This document shows, piece by piece, positions 1 to 11,300 of a stretch of DNA of 64,000 nucleotides (positions are counted from its first letter, which is position 1; each line of letters begins with the position of its first letter). The DNA comes from Siphlonurus alternatus. Lineage: Eukaryota > Arthropoda > Insecta > Ephemeroptera > Siphlonuridae. The notes below the pieces were generated by a model. The model worked only from the letters and a program-made list of their open reading frames with translations, made no database searches and was not told the DNA's origin. Location: assembly GCA_949825025.1 (NCBI GenBank), contig OX463779.1, forward strand, positions 38,946,203 to 39,010,202, written 5' to 3'. The translations under genes and the position numbers were made by a program.

Positions 1-604
1 TATAACATCATAACCTTTCTTAGAAATCCATTAACACTGCAGTCGTGATATAGGGATTATATTAAATTACTGACTGGTTAAAAAAAAAATGTGGGTCGTA
101 TTTCATATTGTTATTGGTTAAAATTGATTATCATAAGCTACATATACGGTACCTTAGTACTTATTATTATTGTAAACCTATACACCAAAGAGGCGTTGAC
201 GGATTATACAACTGTCTAAAGATTTAAGAACCCCTACTGGTTAATATCTTTGTAAGAAAAGACAATAGTTAAAATTGTTTTAAGGATATTAAAAGATTGT
301 TAAAAACAGTTTTATGTGTATTTAAAAATGTATTTTGGTATTTTTAATCAACTTTAGAATGGATTAAATTTATTATATCCACAGAATTAAATCCATAGCT
401 CACATGCATAACACAACGTCAGTGGTAATAAAAAATTACTAGCAATTCTTTATCGTCAAAAAAAAAAAAGAGTTCATGGCCATTTCAATTTTTTATATCA
501 AACATTTTTAATAGACTCATAGAATTTTTTCTGGCGTCATTGAAGTTTTATTTTCTGAGTATTGCAAAATTTTAATACATAGCAACTGACAATTCTATCA
601 TCAG
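1..604. other. AT-rich non-coding stretch
   Basis: No exon, RNA gene or element boundary recognised. It contains homopolymer A and T runs and no open frame of note. It ends at the TTAA that flanks the palindromic element beginning at 609. Confidence 0.6.
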
Positions 605-608
605 TTAA

Positions 609-955
609 GGGTAAGGTAACGCCACCAATGTTAAAAAAAATCCCTCTCACAAAAATTCTGAAAAAAATTTAAAATGTTCTCCTCTATACCCCCTATCAGT
701 AGCTAAAATATCAGGTATACAAATACGATCTAGTTTTTGAGTTATAAAATTTTAAAGTTGACTACTTTAACATGGAGAAATGAAACTCCCATGTTAAATT
801 GGTCAACTTTAAAAATTCATAACTCAAAAACTAGATCGTATTTGTATACCTGATATTTTAGCTACTGATAGGGGGTATAGAGGAGAACATTTTAAATTTT
901 TTTCAGAATTTTTGTGAGAGGGATTTTTTTTAACATTGGTGGCGTTACCTTACCC
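609..955. mobile_element. Palindromic miniature element flanked by TTAA (347 bp)
   Basis: Two arms of 166 bp (609-774 and 790-955) are near-perfect reverse complements with about four mismatches by eye, separated by a 15-nt loop (775-789). The ends read GGGTAAGGTAACGCC and its complement. TTAA lies on each side (605-608 and 956-959). A TTAA duplication is the signature of piggyBac-type transposition, so this is probably a non-autonomous foldback element mobilised by such a transposase. No coding capacity is seen. The high arm identity suggests a fairly recent insertion or conversion between the arms. Confidence 0.8.
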
Positions 956-2393
956 TTAACTTCTTTTACTGTCTATTTGAGACAAATTTGAATATGAATT
1001 TTTTTTATTTCTGTACCATCCAGTTTTCTAATTTAATGCTTAATGCTTGTAAAAATTACAGTACCCTAATTTTACTGATTGGCGAGCAATCTATTATACT
1101 GACTTAATGATATTATAACTTTAAATATACTTTTTTAAAACTTGTGTATTTGACATTGTATTATAGACACGTTCTGGTTAGATGAAGATGGCACAGCAAT
1201 TAAGTTCTATATTTCTATTGCAATACACATTAAAATGAACCTTATGGATTATATAAAAAATGCAATGAGAAAGTGTCAATGCCTACACTTCTGCAATGTA
1301 TTTTGCTGTTTTCTTGAGACAAAATGTCTGGTCATGTAAAGATGGGAAAATTCCTTTGACAACAATACAGTCCTACTCTTCCATTGTAACACATCTTAAA
1401 ATGAACCTTATTGCTGAGGTATGTGGCTGGAGATTGATGGAGGCACGGGCGCCACACCTCGCAGCCAGCAGACATCACACTATCTTCATCTGATCTCTCA
1501 CCGTTGCAACCAATAATTGAACACCCATCCATTGCTAACAACATCAGTCCATTGTTTCTGTAGCCTGTACCCTAAGGTACATCAGCTGATCTGTTGAATA
1601 TTTCTATTTTAATCTATATCTAATTATCCCCACTACTTTGATGACGTCATTAATTTATTTGACCTTAAAAAAAATAACACTATCGTTTTTTTTTAAAATA
1701 TAAAAATCTTTATCTTTTAAAACTTAATATGGTAACTTGACTTTATTATTATTATAATACTTGAACTATTTTAAATATCAAATCCGCACACTTTTTTTTT
1801 TAATGATAATGAATGTATATAAAAAATAACAGGTTCATCGAATCTTTTGTTAGTATCTTCGTATTTTTAAAAGCTGGGTAGCAACTCACTAAACTAATGA
1901 AGTTGCCAAGCTTTGTTACTTAGCTACATTATCTCTTCTTTTATAATGTATTACTGACTACCTAGCTTGCTTCTAATTAGTGTCCTTTAGCCAAAGCGGA
2001 AAGGAGGCATCAACGATAGTGAATTGAACGCGCGGGCGTATCTTTTTAAGCGCCTTTATACACCGCTTTTGTCCATGCAAATCAATTCAGAACCTTCAAC
2101 TTTAGACTGATTACTCTTTTATTATGTATCTTTATTTTAGAGTAACTTTACTTGTAATAAAACTCCCATTATAGTGAACGTAAATATAAAGTAAGACTCT
2201 TTTTTTAACAAAAAAGGCTTCACGTTTTTCCTTCACGTAATTGTGCTATAAAGTTCAAGTGGTTTGCACATTTTCTATGCTATTAAACCCCCATCTTTTT
2301 GCCACCTTGTTAAAAAAAATGTATATATAGCTAAACTTGTGGAAGAAAATGAAAGTGAAGTATATATACGATGCTAGTGAAGTCATTATCACA
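956..2393. other. AT-rich non-coding stretch with a short diverged duplication
   Basis: No exon recognised. Short blocks at about 1210-1247 and 1375-1412 resemble each other (both end in TTAAAATGAACCTTAT after a similar CATT-containing lead), about 165 bp apart, which suggests an old duplication. A TGACGTCA 8-mer lies at 1642-1649. Two open frames near 1296-1544 lack any recognised domain and overlap on opposite strands. Confidence 0.5.
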
Positions 2394-2577
2394 TATAATT
2401 CAATTAATATTACAACCGTACCGGAAATGGTCACATATCACAAGTTTCTCATAACCTTCACTCTTAAAACCTTGCAGAAAGATTTACAAAAGTAGTATAA
2501 TTTCTATGATGAAATACAAACAAAAATCTAGCACTTCCGGTTACTTCCGCTGGTAAATTTATATTAATTTGAGTGTA
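2394..2577. repeat. Copy A of a TA-flanked inverted-repeat family with CCGGAAGT ends
   Basis: The left end carries CAATTAATATTACAACCGTA then CCGGAAATGG. The right end carries ACTTCCGG and ACTTCCGC followed by TAAATTTATATTAATTTGAG. Read inward, both ends give an AT-rich stretch around AATTAAT followed by CCGGAA. Five further copies in this window share the layout (5971, 23789, 48627, 57345, 63939). It is probably a miniature inverted-repeat transposable element. Borders are approximate and no protein is encoded. Confidence 0.55.
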
Positions 2578-5500
2578 CTTTAGTACGGGACACACGCGAG
2601 TTACTTGCTGAGGTGAGAGCAAACATCCTGAGAAAATCTTCTAACATCAACACGAAATAATTGTTTCCCTTTGCAAACTTTTACCTCGTCTTTATATCTT
2701 GAAATCGTATTTACCCATCAAATAAGTAGCCCTAAAAAAGGAGAGACCTAATACTTACCCTCTATCTTTTCATTACTTTTTATAAAGACGAAGTTTTCCG
2801 CTTCTACTTAAAAATCCCTTTAACTAAAAGTGTTTTTTTTTTTTGGAAGTAGTAAAGTACACATTGAAGAAAATGTATGCTATCAAGTTTTATTATATGG
2901 CAGGTGCATTAGATTTTAAACTATGCAAATAAGACGGCTTTGTGTATAATGTCAAGATATGACGACGATGTTATGCACTCAAAAGTGTAATATTTCATGA
3001 TAAGTATATTTGGGGAAGAAACATTTCCTAAAAGAGAAATTTTAATCAAAATGAACTTATATATAATCAAATTTTTAATGTGAAATAATTAAAGAGGAGT
3101 CAGCGAGTCGAGTGCGCAGTGCATGACGGGAATGACGTCACGCACTATATATGTGCATACGAAAAAGTTACGTCGGCTCCTCAAAAGCTGCGCAGTAGAA
3201 ATTTATGCAAGTTGCGCAATACGAGCATCTGCTGAAGTTATATAGTGTTGTTGATCCCGTTGATCCAGTCAGCTGTTAACCCGTAGACCGCAACATTTGA
3301 AATGAAAATTTGCCTCGGATTATGGTATTGTATCAGAATTTTCTCAAAATTTTTATGAAGGGCTAATAAAGGTTATGACACTTTCTGATTCACCATAATA
3401 TGTTCTATCTTAGAATATTTTTTAAACACATTTTACGGGAGATTGCGAAAGAAATTAAAGTTCGAATAAAAAAGAAGCCACGTTTTTCGAGCGTTAGCAT
3501 GGAGTAGATGGACGAAGTCATCGACTTTTAGACCCAAATGCTCAGAATTTTTACGAAGGACGGTCTCAACTGATTTCAGATGCTTATTTATGGTGCTCCA
3601 AAGTAACTTTTTGCATGCAAGAGAATGAGCTTTACCATCGGTCAATTTTTCGCTCACTCTACTTTAATTTAGTTTGTTAAATGGTCAATTAAAATTTTCA
3701 ATTAAAACTTGTTTAGATTCAATATAATGTTTTCAATGCTATATTATAATCAAGTTATAAAATCTATATTGTGCAATATATTATATGTGCAAAAATATAC
3801 AAAAGCCTATTGTCATACTTGTTATCAATATCTATCTATAGTGAGTAATATAATTGGTTAATACATACAGGCGTTACTGTGTATGTATGCATGATGCAAT
3901 TATTTGACAAACTGATGTTGTCATTTAAAGTACAAAAAAAAGTGACAGTCAGTATAAAAAACTAAAAAACTTATTAACAAATTAATTAAAGTCACACAAC
4001 ATAATCTTTTCATTCTGATGATTACCTTTTTTTTATTTTTTTTTTTTTTACCTGCAGTGCTTACATGAAATTTGATATCCTCCTGCTAAAAATCAAAAGG
4101 TAAAAATAAATAGAAAGGTAATACGCATGCATTAGTCATCAAATAATGTAAAATAAATATTAAAAAACACTTGAAAAATATCCCGTTACTTGCTGAATAT
4201 TTATGTCAATATGACCTTTTATATAAATAAATATATTTTTTAAAACTTTTATCAACACTTATCGTACCTTTTATTTTTATTGACCATTGAACATAAAAAA
4301 AAGTATATGAGATAGATGGATTTTATACACGTTTAGTTGTAAGAATATAAGAGGATTGCTTCTCTCTCTTTTTCTTGTGTTGCGTCGATTGAATCGTGTG
4401 AGTTCACGTCTGTACGAGATGACGAGCTGTGTGGCTGGACCAGAGATGCTGTGTTTGTGTTCCGTATTTACTCAGATCTCTCCTTGCACACGTGTGTGGG
4501 TGGATGCTGCAGCAGTAGCCAGCATAGCTCCTTGACTGATGCCTCTAAAAACATTCCTCAATGTAGCTCCTACTTCATACGCCCACAACCCATCATTGGA
4601 GCAAAAAAATAAAATAAAAAACTTTTACCTTATATTAAAGAGAAAGGTTTAGCAAGAAAAATATTATTGAATAAAAATAATAAAAATAATTGTAAATGCA
4701 ATATTATCATCATAATAAATAATATTCACATTTTATATTTTTATTAACAAACTTTCTGTTTGTTTTGTTTGTGCATGTATAATGAATATTATAAATACAA
4801 AATACTACTACTACAATCCATCTATTATTACTATTATTGTATACTATTGTATTATTTTTTATATGATGGAATGTAAATTTTATATAGTTTTTGAAAAGTA
4901 GGTTAATTTGATATGCTGGAGGGTATCATAATATTCTTTAAAAGTATTTTTCTTTGTATTTTAGGGAATACAATAAATTATTTTGTAACTTATACTTTTT
5001 GTTGTGTGACAAGATTTAAAATTTATTTGTTATTATAATGCTTTAGAAATTTAATCTCTACCTTTTTATTCATCTATTATAAAAGTATTAAAAATTGCAA
5101 CAACAACAGAGCTATAATACGTTATTATATACTTTTAGGATTAGTCAATGTAAAAATATGCTGTGTATAAATTCTTGCATGTTGAATAGAAATTTCATAT
5201 ACTTATAATATAATATTAAGTTGTACAAAATCTTTTTAAAGCGATGTGATTCTTACTTTTTTAATTGCAAAGGTGTATATAACATACAATTTGACAGCAT
5301 CAACTTTCTGGAGTTGGAGACTTTTAACAAAAGACAAAGATACGCAGATTTGCAATTTGGAAGAGGTGAGAAGAAAATTCAGCTCAGGTATGTCAAAATT
5401 TAATTTCACCACACCTCAATAGACTGTAACTTGACAACGCCTACAAACATAGCAGGGATAACGTTTGTGTTGCCCAGAGGTGTACATGTCACTGTCAAAA

Positions 5501-5970
5501 TTCCATCTAAATTGACATCTAATTTATACGAACCAAATATGTGTAGACATGTAATAATATTGATTGATTGTAATTAAACGTTAATTTCATTTTCTTTAAC
5601 GAATGTCTCTCCCCCCCCCACCTCCTTACATAAACAAGAGTCTGTTAAATTAGGCCAAATAAGAAGCTGCTTGTTTGTATATTCAGTATAGATTGAGGGC
5701 ATGCGTCGTTTTTTGATAGGCTAAATGAATGACAAGTAATACGAATTTTAATTGGCCGTCGAGGGAGTAGCATACACGAGTAAGAAGCTCTCATCAGCAT
5801 TACCAAACGATGCGAGGAGGAGATCTCCTTGAGGGAAGACACTCGTGCATATATAGGGATGAGGGTGGAGGAAGTCATCCCAGAATTATGACCACCATTA
5901 TTTTGTCCCCGTGTGGTGTCATGGTACTTTGCCCTTTCCGACAATGCCACAACACTCTCATCTCATAACA
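2578..5970. other. AT-rich non-coding stretch
   Basis: No exon recognised. A small GC-richer patch at about 3093-3182 has imperfect inverted ends (GAGGAGTCAGCG near the left, CGTCGGCTCCTC at the right) and a TGACGTCA at 3133-3140, so it may be a decayed miniature element. A nine-base C run is near 5613. Open frames at 3433-3657, 5221-5403 and 5645-5950 show no recognisable domain. Confidence 0.5.
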
Positions 5971-6168
5971 TATACTTTAATAAAAGTAAAATCTTAACCG
6001 GAAGTTAATGTTTTTTAGATTTCTGATTACTAATTGTACCTGGAAAATTTTCATAGAACAGGTTTATGGAGAGCCTATCTTTTTAACATGTTTTCATATC
6101 GGATTTGCATAAATAAAATAATGCATTCTGTTACTTCCGGTTGTAAATTTTGATATAATATAACTGTA
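5971..6168. repeat. Copy B of the CCGGAAGT inverted-repeat family
   Basis: The left end reads TATACTTTAATAAAAG and then AACCGGAAGTTAATG. The reverse complement of the right end reads TACAGTTATATTATATC and then AACCGGAAGTAACAG. Both ends abut TA, which fits a TA target duplication of mariner/Tc1-like elements. Length is about 200 bp. The interior is AT-rich and non-coding. Confidence 0.65.
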
Positions 6169-6966
6169 GCATGGTATGTTGTATGTTATAAAAACACAAA
6201 TAAGTACGACCCCTATATGACATAAATATAACCAACTTTTTTTTATCTTCTTATAAAAAATGTCTTCTTCTTATAAAATAGCATAGTAAAAAAAACATCT
6301 ATTCAAGAATTCATATTATAGTAATATTTTTTTCTATAATTTTATGTTTCCTGCTATAATATATTATATATTTTTTAAAAGCCATGCAGGATAAGAAATA
6401 TAGGTTTTTCTTTTCATATTTTTTGAAGTGCCTTTCTTTTACTATTATTTCCATTGTATTCAAAAGTGTTCAATTTTTAGTGCTAAAAAACCCAAAAAGT
6501 TTCATAACTTTCACACTTTACGTTATAAATGAGATGGGATTTATCATATAAAAAGGAGACGCGAATTTATGTATCGAAATTTTCTATATCGTCTTATAGA
6601 AAACATACTACAAGGATATAATATTATAGTTATTTAGCTGTTGCGTTAGTATATAGATAGTATTTTATAGATTATTTGTTGTATAACATCAAGATGCTCT
6701 TAGCAAGAGAAGAGATGGAAATGGATGCTGTAAGGACCATATTCTACCTTTACCATTACATCTAACTGGAGGCGTACACGATCGAAATTTAAAGAGAGAA
6801 AGAAAAAAAAAAAAAAAAAAAAAAAGCAATAAGAAATTCGAAGACGGCGTATTTCTATACCCCTGTGGTTGAATATTGAATAATTCATGATTTGTGTATA
6901 TATTTCTCTTTTTTTTTTTCTTCCCCCTCTTTATAACGTTTTGCTGGTAGTTCTAACCACTAGGAA
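6169..6966. other. AT-rich non-coding stretch with a 23-base A run
   Basis: Nothing coding is recognised. An uninterrupted A tract occupies 6803-6825. It could be a retroposon tail or slippage; no clear retroposon body or flanking duplication was found beside it. Confidence 0.55.
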
Positions 6967-7692
6967 TACACTGAGAAAAATAATTTTGTAAATATTTTAC
7001 ACCTAAATAGGTTACATCAAGATATAAATTAAAAAGTGTAATTCGTAGATTCTTGCATTTGAAATAAATTCAAATTCAAATTCAAATTTTTATTTCGATC
7101 ATAGGCTGTACAGCATGGATCACGTCAATTATTACATTAAATATGTAACATACTTAATTCTAATTAAAATTAGCCTAAATTTAATAAATTTAAACACATA
7201 TACCCAAACAATATTTAAAATATATATGATCTATAAAATTAATACAATAATTAAAATTGTGTCCTTTTAAACATCACATTAGCACCATAATATATTTAAC
7301 ACACAACTTTTAAATTCAATTAAAAGTCTATACATCTTGACAAAATAATTAGTTACTTTAACAATTTACTAGTAGTAAATTAGTTATTTAAAAAGCACTT
7401 TTGCATAAATTGTCATATATTCACATAATTTATTTCTTCTTTTCACAGTACAATAAGTTTCTTGATGCACTTACTCTTCTTGTATGAATGATTATGAAAA
7501 CTATAAAATTTTAATATGAAAATTTAACCACAATCACATGTTTGATGTTATTTTTCCCTTTTTTTTTTTTTTTTTTTTATCTTGATGATCTTAATGGATG
7601 ATAATTAAGTTTTACATTAATATATTGGTTTTCTCACTATAGTAATTATTATGCTGTGTCAGCTACGTTCCAGTTTGCTACATCTCCATCTG

Positions 7693-8261
7693 TTATTTTT
7701 GTGTCCTCTGAATAAAATTCTTTAATATTGTAATACTCTTTTTTATTAAGATAGTTTTCAGTTTATTTTTGAATACATTATCACTACTTTCATCTCGCAA
7801 TGATTGTGGTATAAAATCGTGAATTTTATGCGTTTGGTAATATGGATTATTTTTATAAAAAGCAGATTGGTGTTTTTTTACTACTACCTTCGATTTATTT
7901 CTTGTATTGTATGGAGAAATGTCGGAAACTTGATCGTATGACTCAGCATGTAGTCTTTTATACATTGCACATTTGTAAATATAAATACACGGTAAAGTTA
8001 ACATGTTCAGTTCCCTAAAATATGTTCTACATGAATCATATTTTTTAAACCCTTTTATTGTTTTAAGAGCCCTTTTTTGAAGAATAAACAGTCTATTTAA
8101 CATAACATTATCACTACCCCACATTATTATACAGTAGCTTAAATGAGAATATATATTTGCATAATATACAGACAGTAATGTAGGATCTGACACAATTCTT
8201 TTTAATGAATACAACAAAAAATTTCCTCTATTTATTTTTTTTGAAATTTCTTTTAAATGTA
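7693..8261 (-). pseudogene. LINE reverse transcriptase, C-terminal portion
   Basis: About 190 residues follow the insertion point. They contain the typical segment after the RT domain of jockey/CR1-like LINEs: a region like YSHLSYCIIMWG then RLFILQKRALKTIKG, followed by a thumb-like tail. The frame is open to a stop at 7693. It begins in the VHLKEIS segment, in the same register as the end of the upstream RT fragment. The upstream residues to 8328 (MFFPLAV...) come from translating the inserted element's terminal repeat and are not part of the protein. No zinc-knuckle or RNase H domain was recognised downstream. Confidence 0.8.
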
Positions 8262-9645
8262 CACAGTAAAAAATAAAAGCTAAAACAGCTCCAAATATCG
8301 TAGCTGAAACAGCTAGGGGAAAAAACAACTCGGGTCAGAAGCTGGAAAAAGCTATTTCGGCATGGTATCGTCGAGCCAGTTATAGTACGATAATACGAGC
8401 TACTTCAGCCAGCATAACGCTGGCTGTTTCAGGTCGTCGCATGCGTTTTGGCTTCGCGCGCTCAAAACAGGAGAGAGCGAGCGCCGATTCAACTCGCATA
8501 AGGGTGGTTGTTTTGGCTGGTTAGCGAGTAGTTTTAGCAGCCCCAGCTGATGCGGCGCTCATCTAGCTACTATATTGGCTGCCTCTTTTTGAGCTATTTT
8601 GACTCAATATTTGCAGTTGTTTTCTTTGCCTATTTTGTTTCTATATTAATATAATTAATTATTTTTCCTACGATAATATCATGAAAAGGGAAATATAGAT
8701 AAACAATTTGAGGGCATGGGAACATATTTTACTTAGCATGGAATATTACTGCATGTATAATATTCATGCGATACAAAAAGGTACAAGTGTTATATTGTAA
8801 CATACATTCATACACACTTAGAAGCATTTTTGATCCTATATTATGTTATACTGTTTACTAATTTTATAATGAAATAATATATTATGTATTTTTATTATAT
8901 TTATAACTATATACTGAAAAAAAAAAAGAATTTATTTGAAATAAATCTACAATAATATAAATAAAAACACATAATATAAAAAATACTTTTAACACTATAA
9001 ATTCTAAGCTATTGCCAAAGTAACAATAAAGTTATAAACATATTGACTTATTTTTTCATGTTTTTTCGGCGAAAAGTATTACAATATGCTTCTAAATGTT
9101 AAGAATAACAATATAACACTTACTTGTTATCAAAATGCAGCAAATAATATGCATTTTAACCGTAGAAATGACGAGACAGTGAGAGGACGCCGTCGATGGA
9201 GATAAAGACGCTTGGCTTGGGGATGACGCTTAGGGGAGAGGAGAGGGGAAGGAGGGGGTGGTTTCCCCTTCTTGAAGGACGAAACAGCTCGACTTTCGCT
9301 GCTGTTTCAGCATCGCCAGGGTCGTTCTGGCAGCTCCCGGCTGATAGAGACTTGCTACCCCAGTTTTACTCGATTTATGTTGCAATTTAGCCCAAAAATT
9401 GAAGTGACATCAGCATTGAAAATAAAGCCATATTAGATAGGGCACTAAATCAACTAACCATGTCCGTAATGGCTCAAGTTTTTACACAATGGCTCAGATT
9501 TTTACTCCATAATTGCTCAAAAATTAAAAAAATATATTTCAGTAAATAATTACGAGCATTTTAGGAATCAAGTTTCAAATCAGGTCACTATATCGTTTTG
9601 GCTTGTAAGAATTTTCAGCCAAAACAGCTTTTACTTTTTACTGTG
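8262..9645. mobile_element. TA-flanked inverted-repeat element inserted in the LINE RT gene (1384 bp)
   Basis: The left terminus reads CACAGTAAAAAATAAAAGCT. The reverse complement of the right terminus reads CACAGTAAAAAGTAAAAGCT. TA lies on each side (8260-8261 and 9646-9647), and removing the element plus one TA restores register between the two RT fragments. The outer inverted repeats match for about 20 bp and then diverge. Several copies of AAACAGCT or its complement lie in the subterminal regions and could be transposase-binding repeats. There is no transposase frame: the longest open stretch inside (9196-9390) matches nothing I know, so the element looks non-autonomous. TA duplication and CAGT-type ends suggest a mariner/Tc1/pogo-type source, but GTAC could equally be read as the duplication. 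Confidence 0.82.
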
Positions 9646-9647
9646 TA

Positions 9648-10770
9648 CATCCCAATTTAGTGTATTATTAATATTCAACCCAAGAAATTTGGTATCACTT
9701 GCTTCTTGGATAATATCCCCATCTAGTTTAACTGTAATATTTATTGTTTCTTTACTTGTTGGTAATTGAAATCTGAGGAATGCTGTTTTATCTGCATTTA
9801 ACAATAGTCTGTTGCATTTACACCAATTTACAAGTTGTTGTACAGTATTATTTGCTCTCAGTTCTAAATCTTTTACTGTTTTTGCTGAGATCTTTGCATT
9901 TGTATCATCAGCGAATTGTGATATCTCATCAGCATCAATGAGGTGTGATGCCAAATCATTTGTGGTAAAGTTGTATATACGGGGGCCCAATTTGGAACCC
10001 TGAGGGACCCCAAGGGTTACAGGTAGAAGGTCGGATTTGTATTCATGATTAACATTTCCATTTAGTTCTGATTTTATTTCAACATATTGATATCTATCAC
10101 TAAGATAGGATTTAAACAAATTTAAACTGGTCTCATCACAACCCATGGCATTAAGTTTGGTAATAAAAATGTCGTGAGGGAGGCAATCAAACGCTTTTGA
10201 AAAGTCAAAAAAGAGTCCAACTGAGTATTTCTTATTTTCTAAATCATCATAAATTGGATTAATAAATTCAAATATAGCAGTTTCAGTTGATTTTTTAATC
10301 TGAAAGCCATGTTGTGTGGGGGATATAATTTTATTATTTTGTTCGTAAATAGCAAATTGCATATCCATTACAGCTTCAAAAATTTTGGCAAATACAGATG
10401 ACAGACTAACAGGTCTGTAATTTTGTATATTATTTTTACATCCTTTTTTATGAAGGGGGTATACTTTTGAAATTTTTAAACATGATGGAAATATACCTTC
10501 TAGAATTGATTGATTAATTACAAAAGAAAGAGGAACAGCAATAAGTTCAGCACAAATTTTTATAACAGTGTAAGGTACATCATCTGGACCAGCTGCATTT
10601 TTATTTGGGAGGCTTTTCATAATTTTTAGTACATCAAAATAGTTTATGGTTTCAATTTTAAAAGGTGGAATATTTTTAGAATTGGTGGGAGGAGGAGGGG
10701 TAGACAAGTTAACTTGAGATGGACTATGTTCCCCGTATTTTGATGTAACTAAATTTTTTGGAGTATTTAC
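9648..10770 (-). pseudogene. LINE reverse transcriptase, N-terminal and catalytic portion
   Basis: About 370 residues of RNA-directed DNA polymerase, which would copy the element's RNA at a nicked target. Numbering from the in-frame TTG codon at 10707, visible landmarks are NAAGPDDVP (38-45), motif A FFDFSKAFD (166-174), the template-grip segment GVPQGSKLGP (233-242), the catalytic FADD (265-268), LLLNADKT (301-308) and FLGL (341-344). The frame is open throughout. It continues upstream of 10707 for about 20 codons before entering an A/T microsatellite, so the true N-terminus and endonuclease are missing. It stops a few codons after crossing into the inserted element. Intact catalytic residues but a split gene: inactive as it stands. 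Confidence 0.9.
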
Positions 10771-10800
10771 AAATAAATATAAATATAAATATAAATAAAT
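10771..10800. repeat. AAATAT-type microsatellite at the LINE 5' boundary
   Basis: A short A/T array (AAATAAATATAAATATAAAT and onward) sits exactly where the RT reading frame loses protein-like content. It may mark the truncation junction of the LINE insertion. Confidence 0.6.
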
Positions 10801-11300
10801 TTCATAGATGATCCATACATATCAGATATATACCTACTTCAAAAACAGTGCCCATTTGTAATTATTAAAAATAATTAAAAAATGGATTTTGGCAGTAATA
10901 TTGTCCCAAATCGTGAACTCCAATTAACTTAAATGTTTTAAATTGAGTGTTTTATCCAAGTTCAGTAAAAAGTTGAATTTTGTTTCTTCTAATATTTCGG
11001 AACATTTCAATCAAGTGGTCATAAAATTGGACAAAGGTTTTCTATTCATACAAATTAGCTTGCATTACAATTTTTCATATTTGGGGTAATTGGGCTTCCA
11101 ATTTTGTCTTTCAATGAGATTTAATTTTTAATAAGTATGAAAGTTTCTTTAGAGTTACATGAAATACAATTATTAGTGACTATTAATACAAATTAAATAT
11201 TGATGTCAAAAATATTTTATAAAAATTGATGTGTTACGAAAACATTCCAAATATTCAAAACAAAGAAAATTTCTAAGTACTAATTTTTTTTTTCAGTGTA

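Larger units (their letters stand above)
7064..10800 (-). mobile_element. Non-LTR retrotransposon (LINE), 5'-truncated and interrupted
   Basis: The unit reads on the minus strand. From high to low coordinate it holds a reverse-transcriptase coding part (about 10770-9648), an unrelated 1384-bp insertion (8262-9645), the C-terminal coding part (8261-7693), an AT-rich 3' region and a tail-like (TTTGAA)n tract at about 7066-7092. No apurinic endonuclease domain is present; the coding frame runs out into an AAATAT-type microsatellite at 10771-10800, so the copy is probably 5'-truncated, as most LINE copies are. The RT motifs resemble the jockey/CR1 group, but the clade was not established. An alternative 3' end is the run of about 20 T at 7559-7579. 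Confidence 0.8.
6969..11298. mobile_element. Possible outer inverted-repeat element hosting the LINE
   Basis: The left end CACTGAGAAAAATAATTTTG at 6969 follows TA (6967-6968). A diverged match to its complement (TTTTTTTTTCAGTG) ends just before TA at 11299-11300. The same CACTGAGAAAAAT end bounds the better-preserved element at 44834-45119. This suggests an older TA-flanked element into which the LINE at 7064-10800 inserted. The right-end match is short and partly poly-T, so chance is a serious alternative. Confidence 0.25.

Noticed and set aside
3093..3182. Possible small inverted-repeat element
   Set aside because: The arms are only about 12 bp with mismatches, and the outer flanks do not show a clear duplication.
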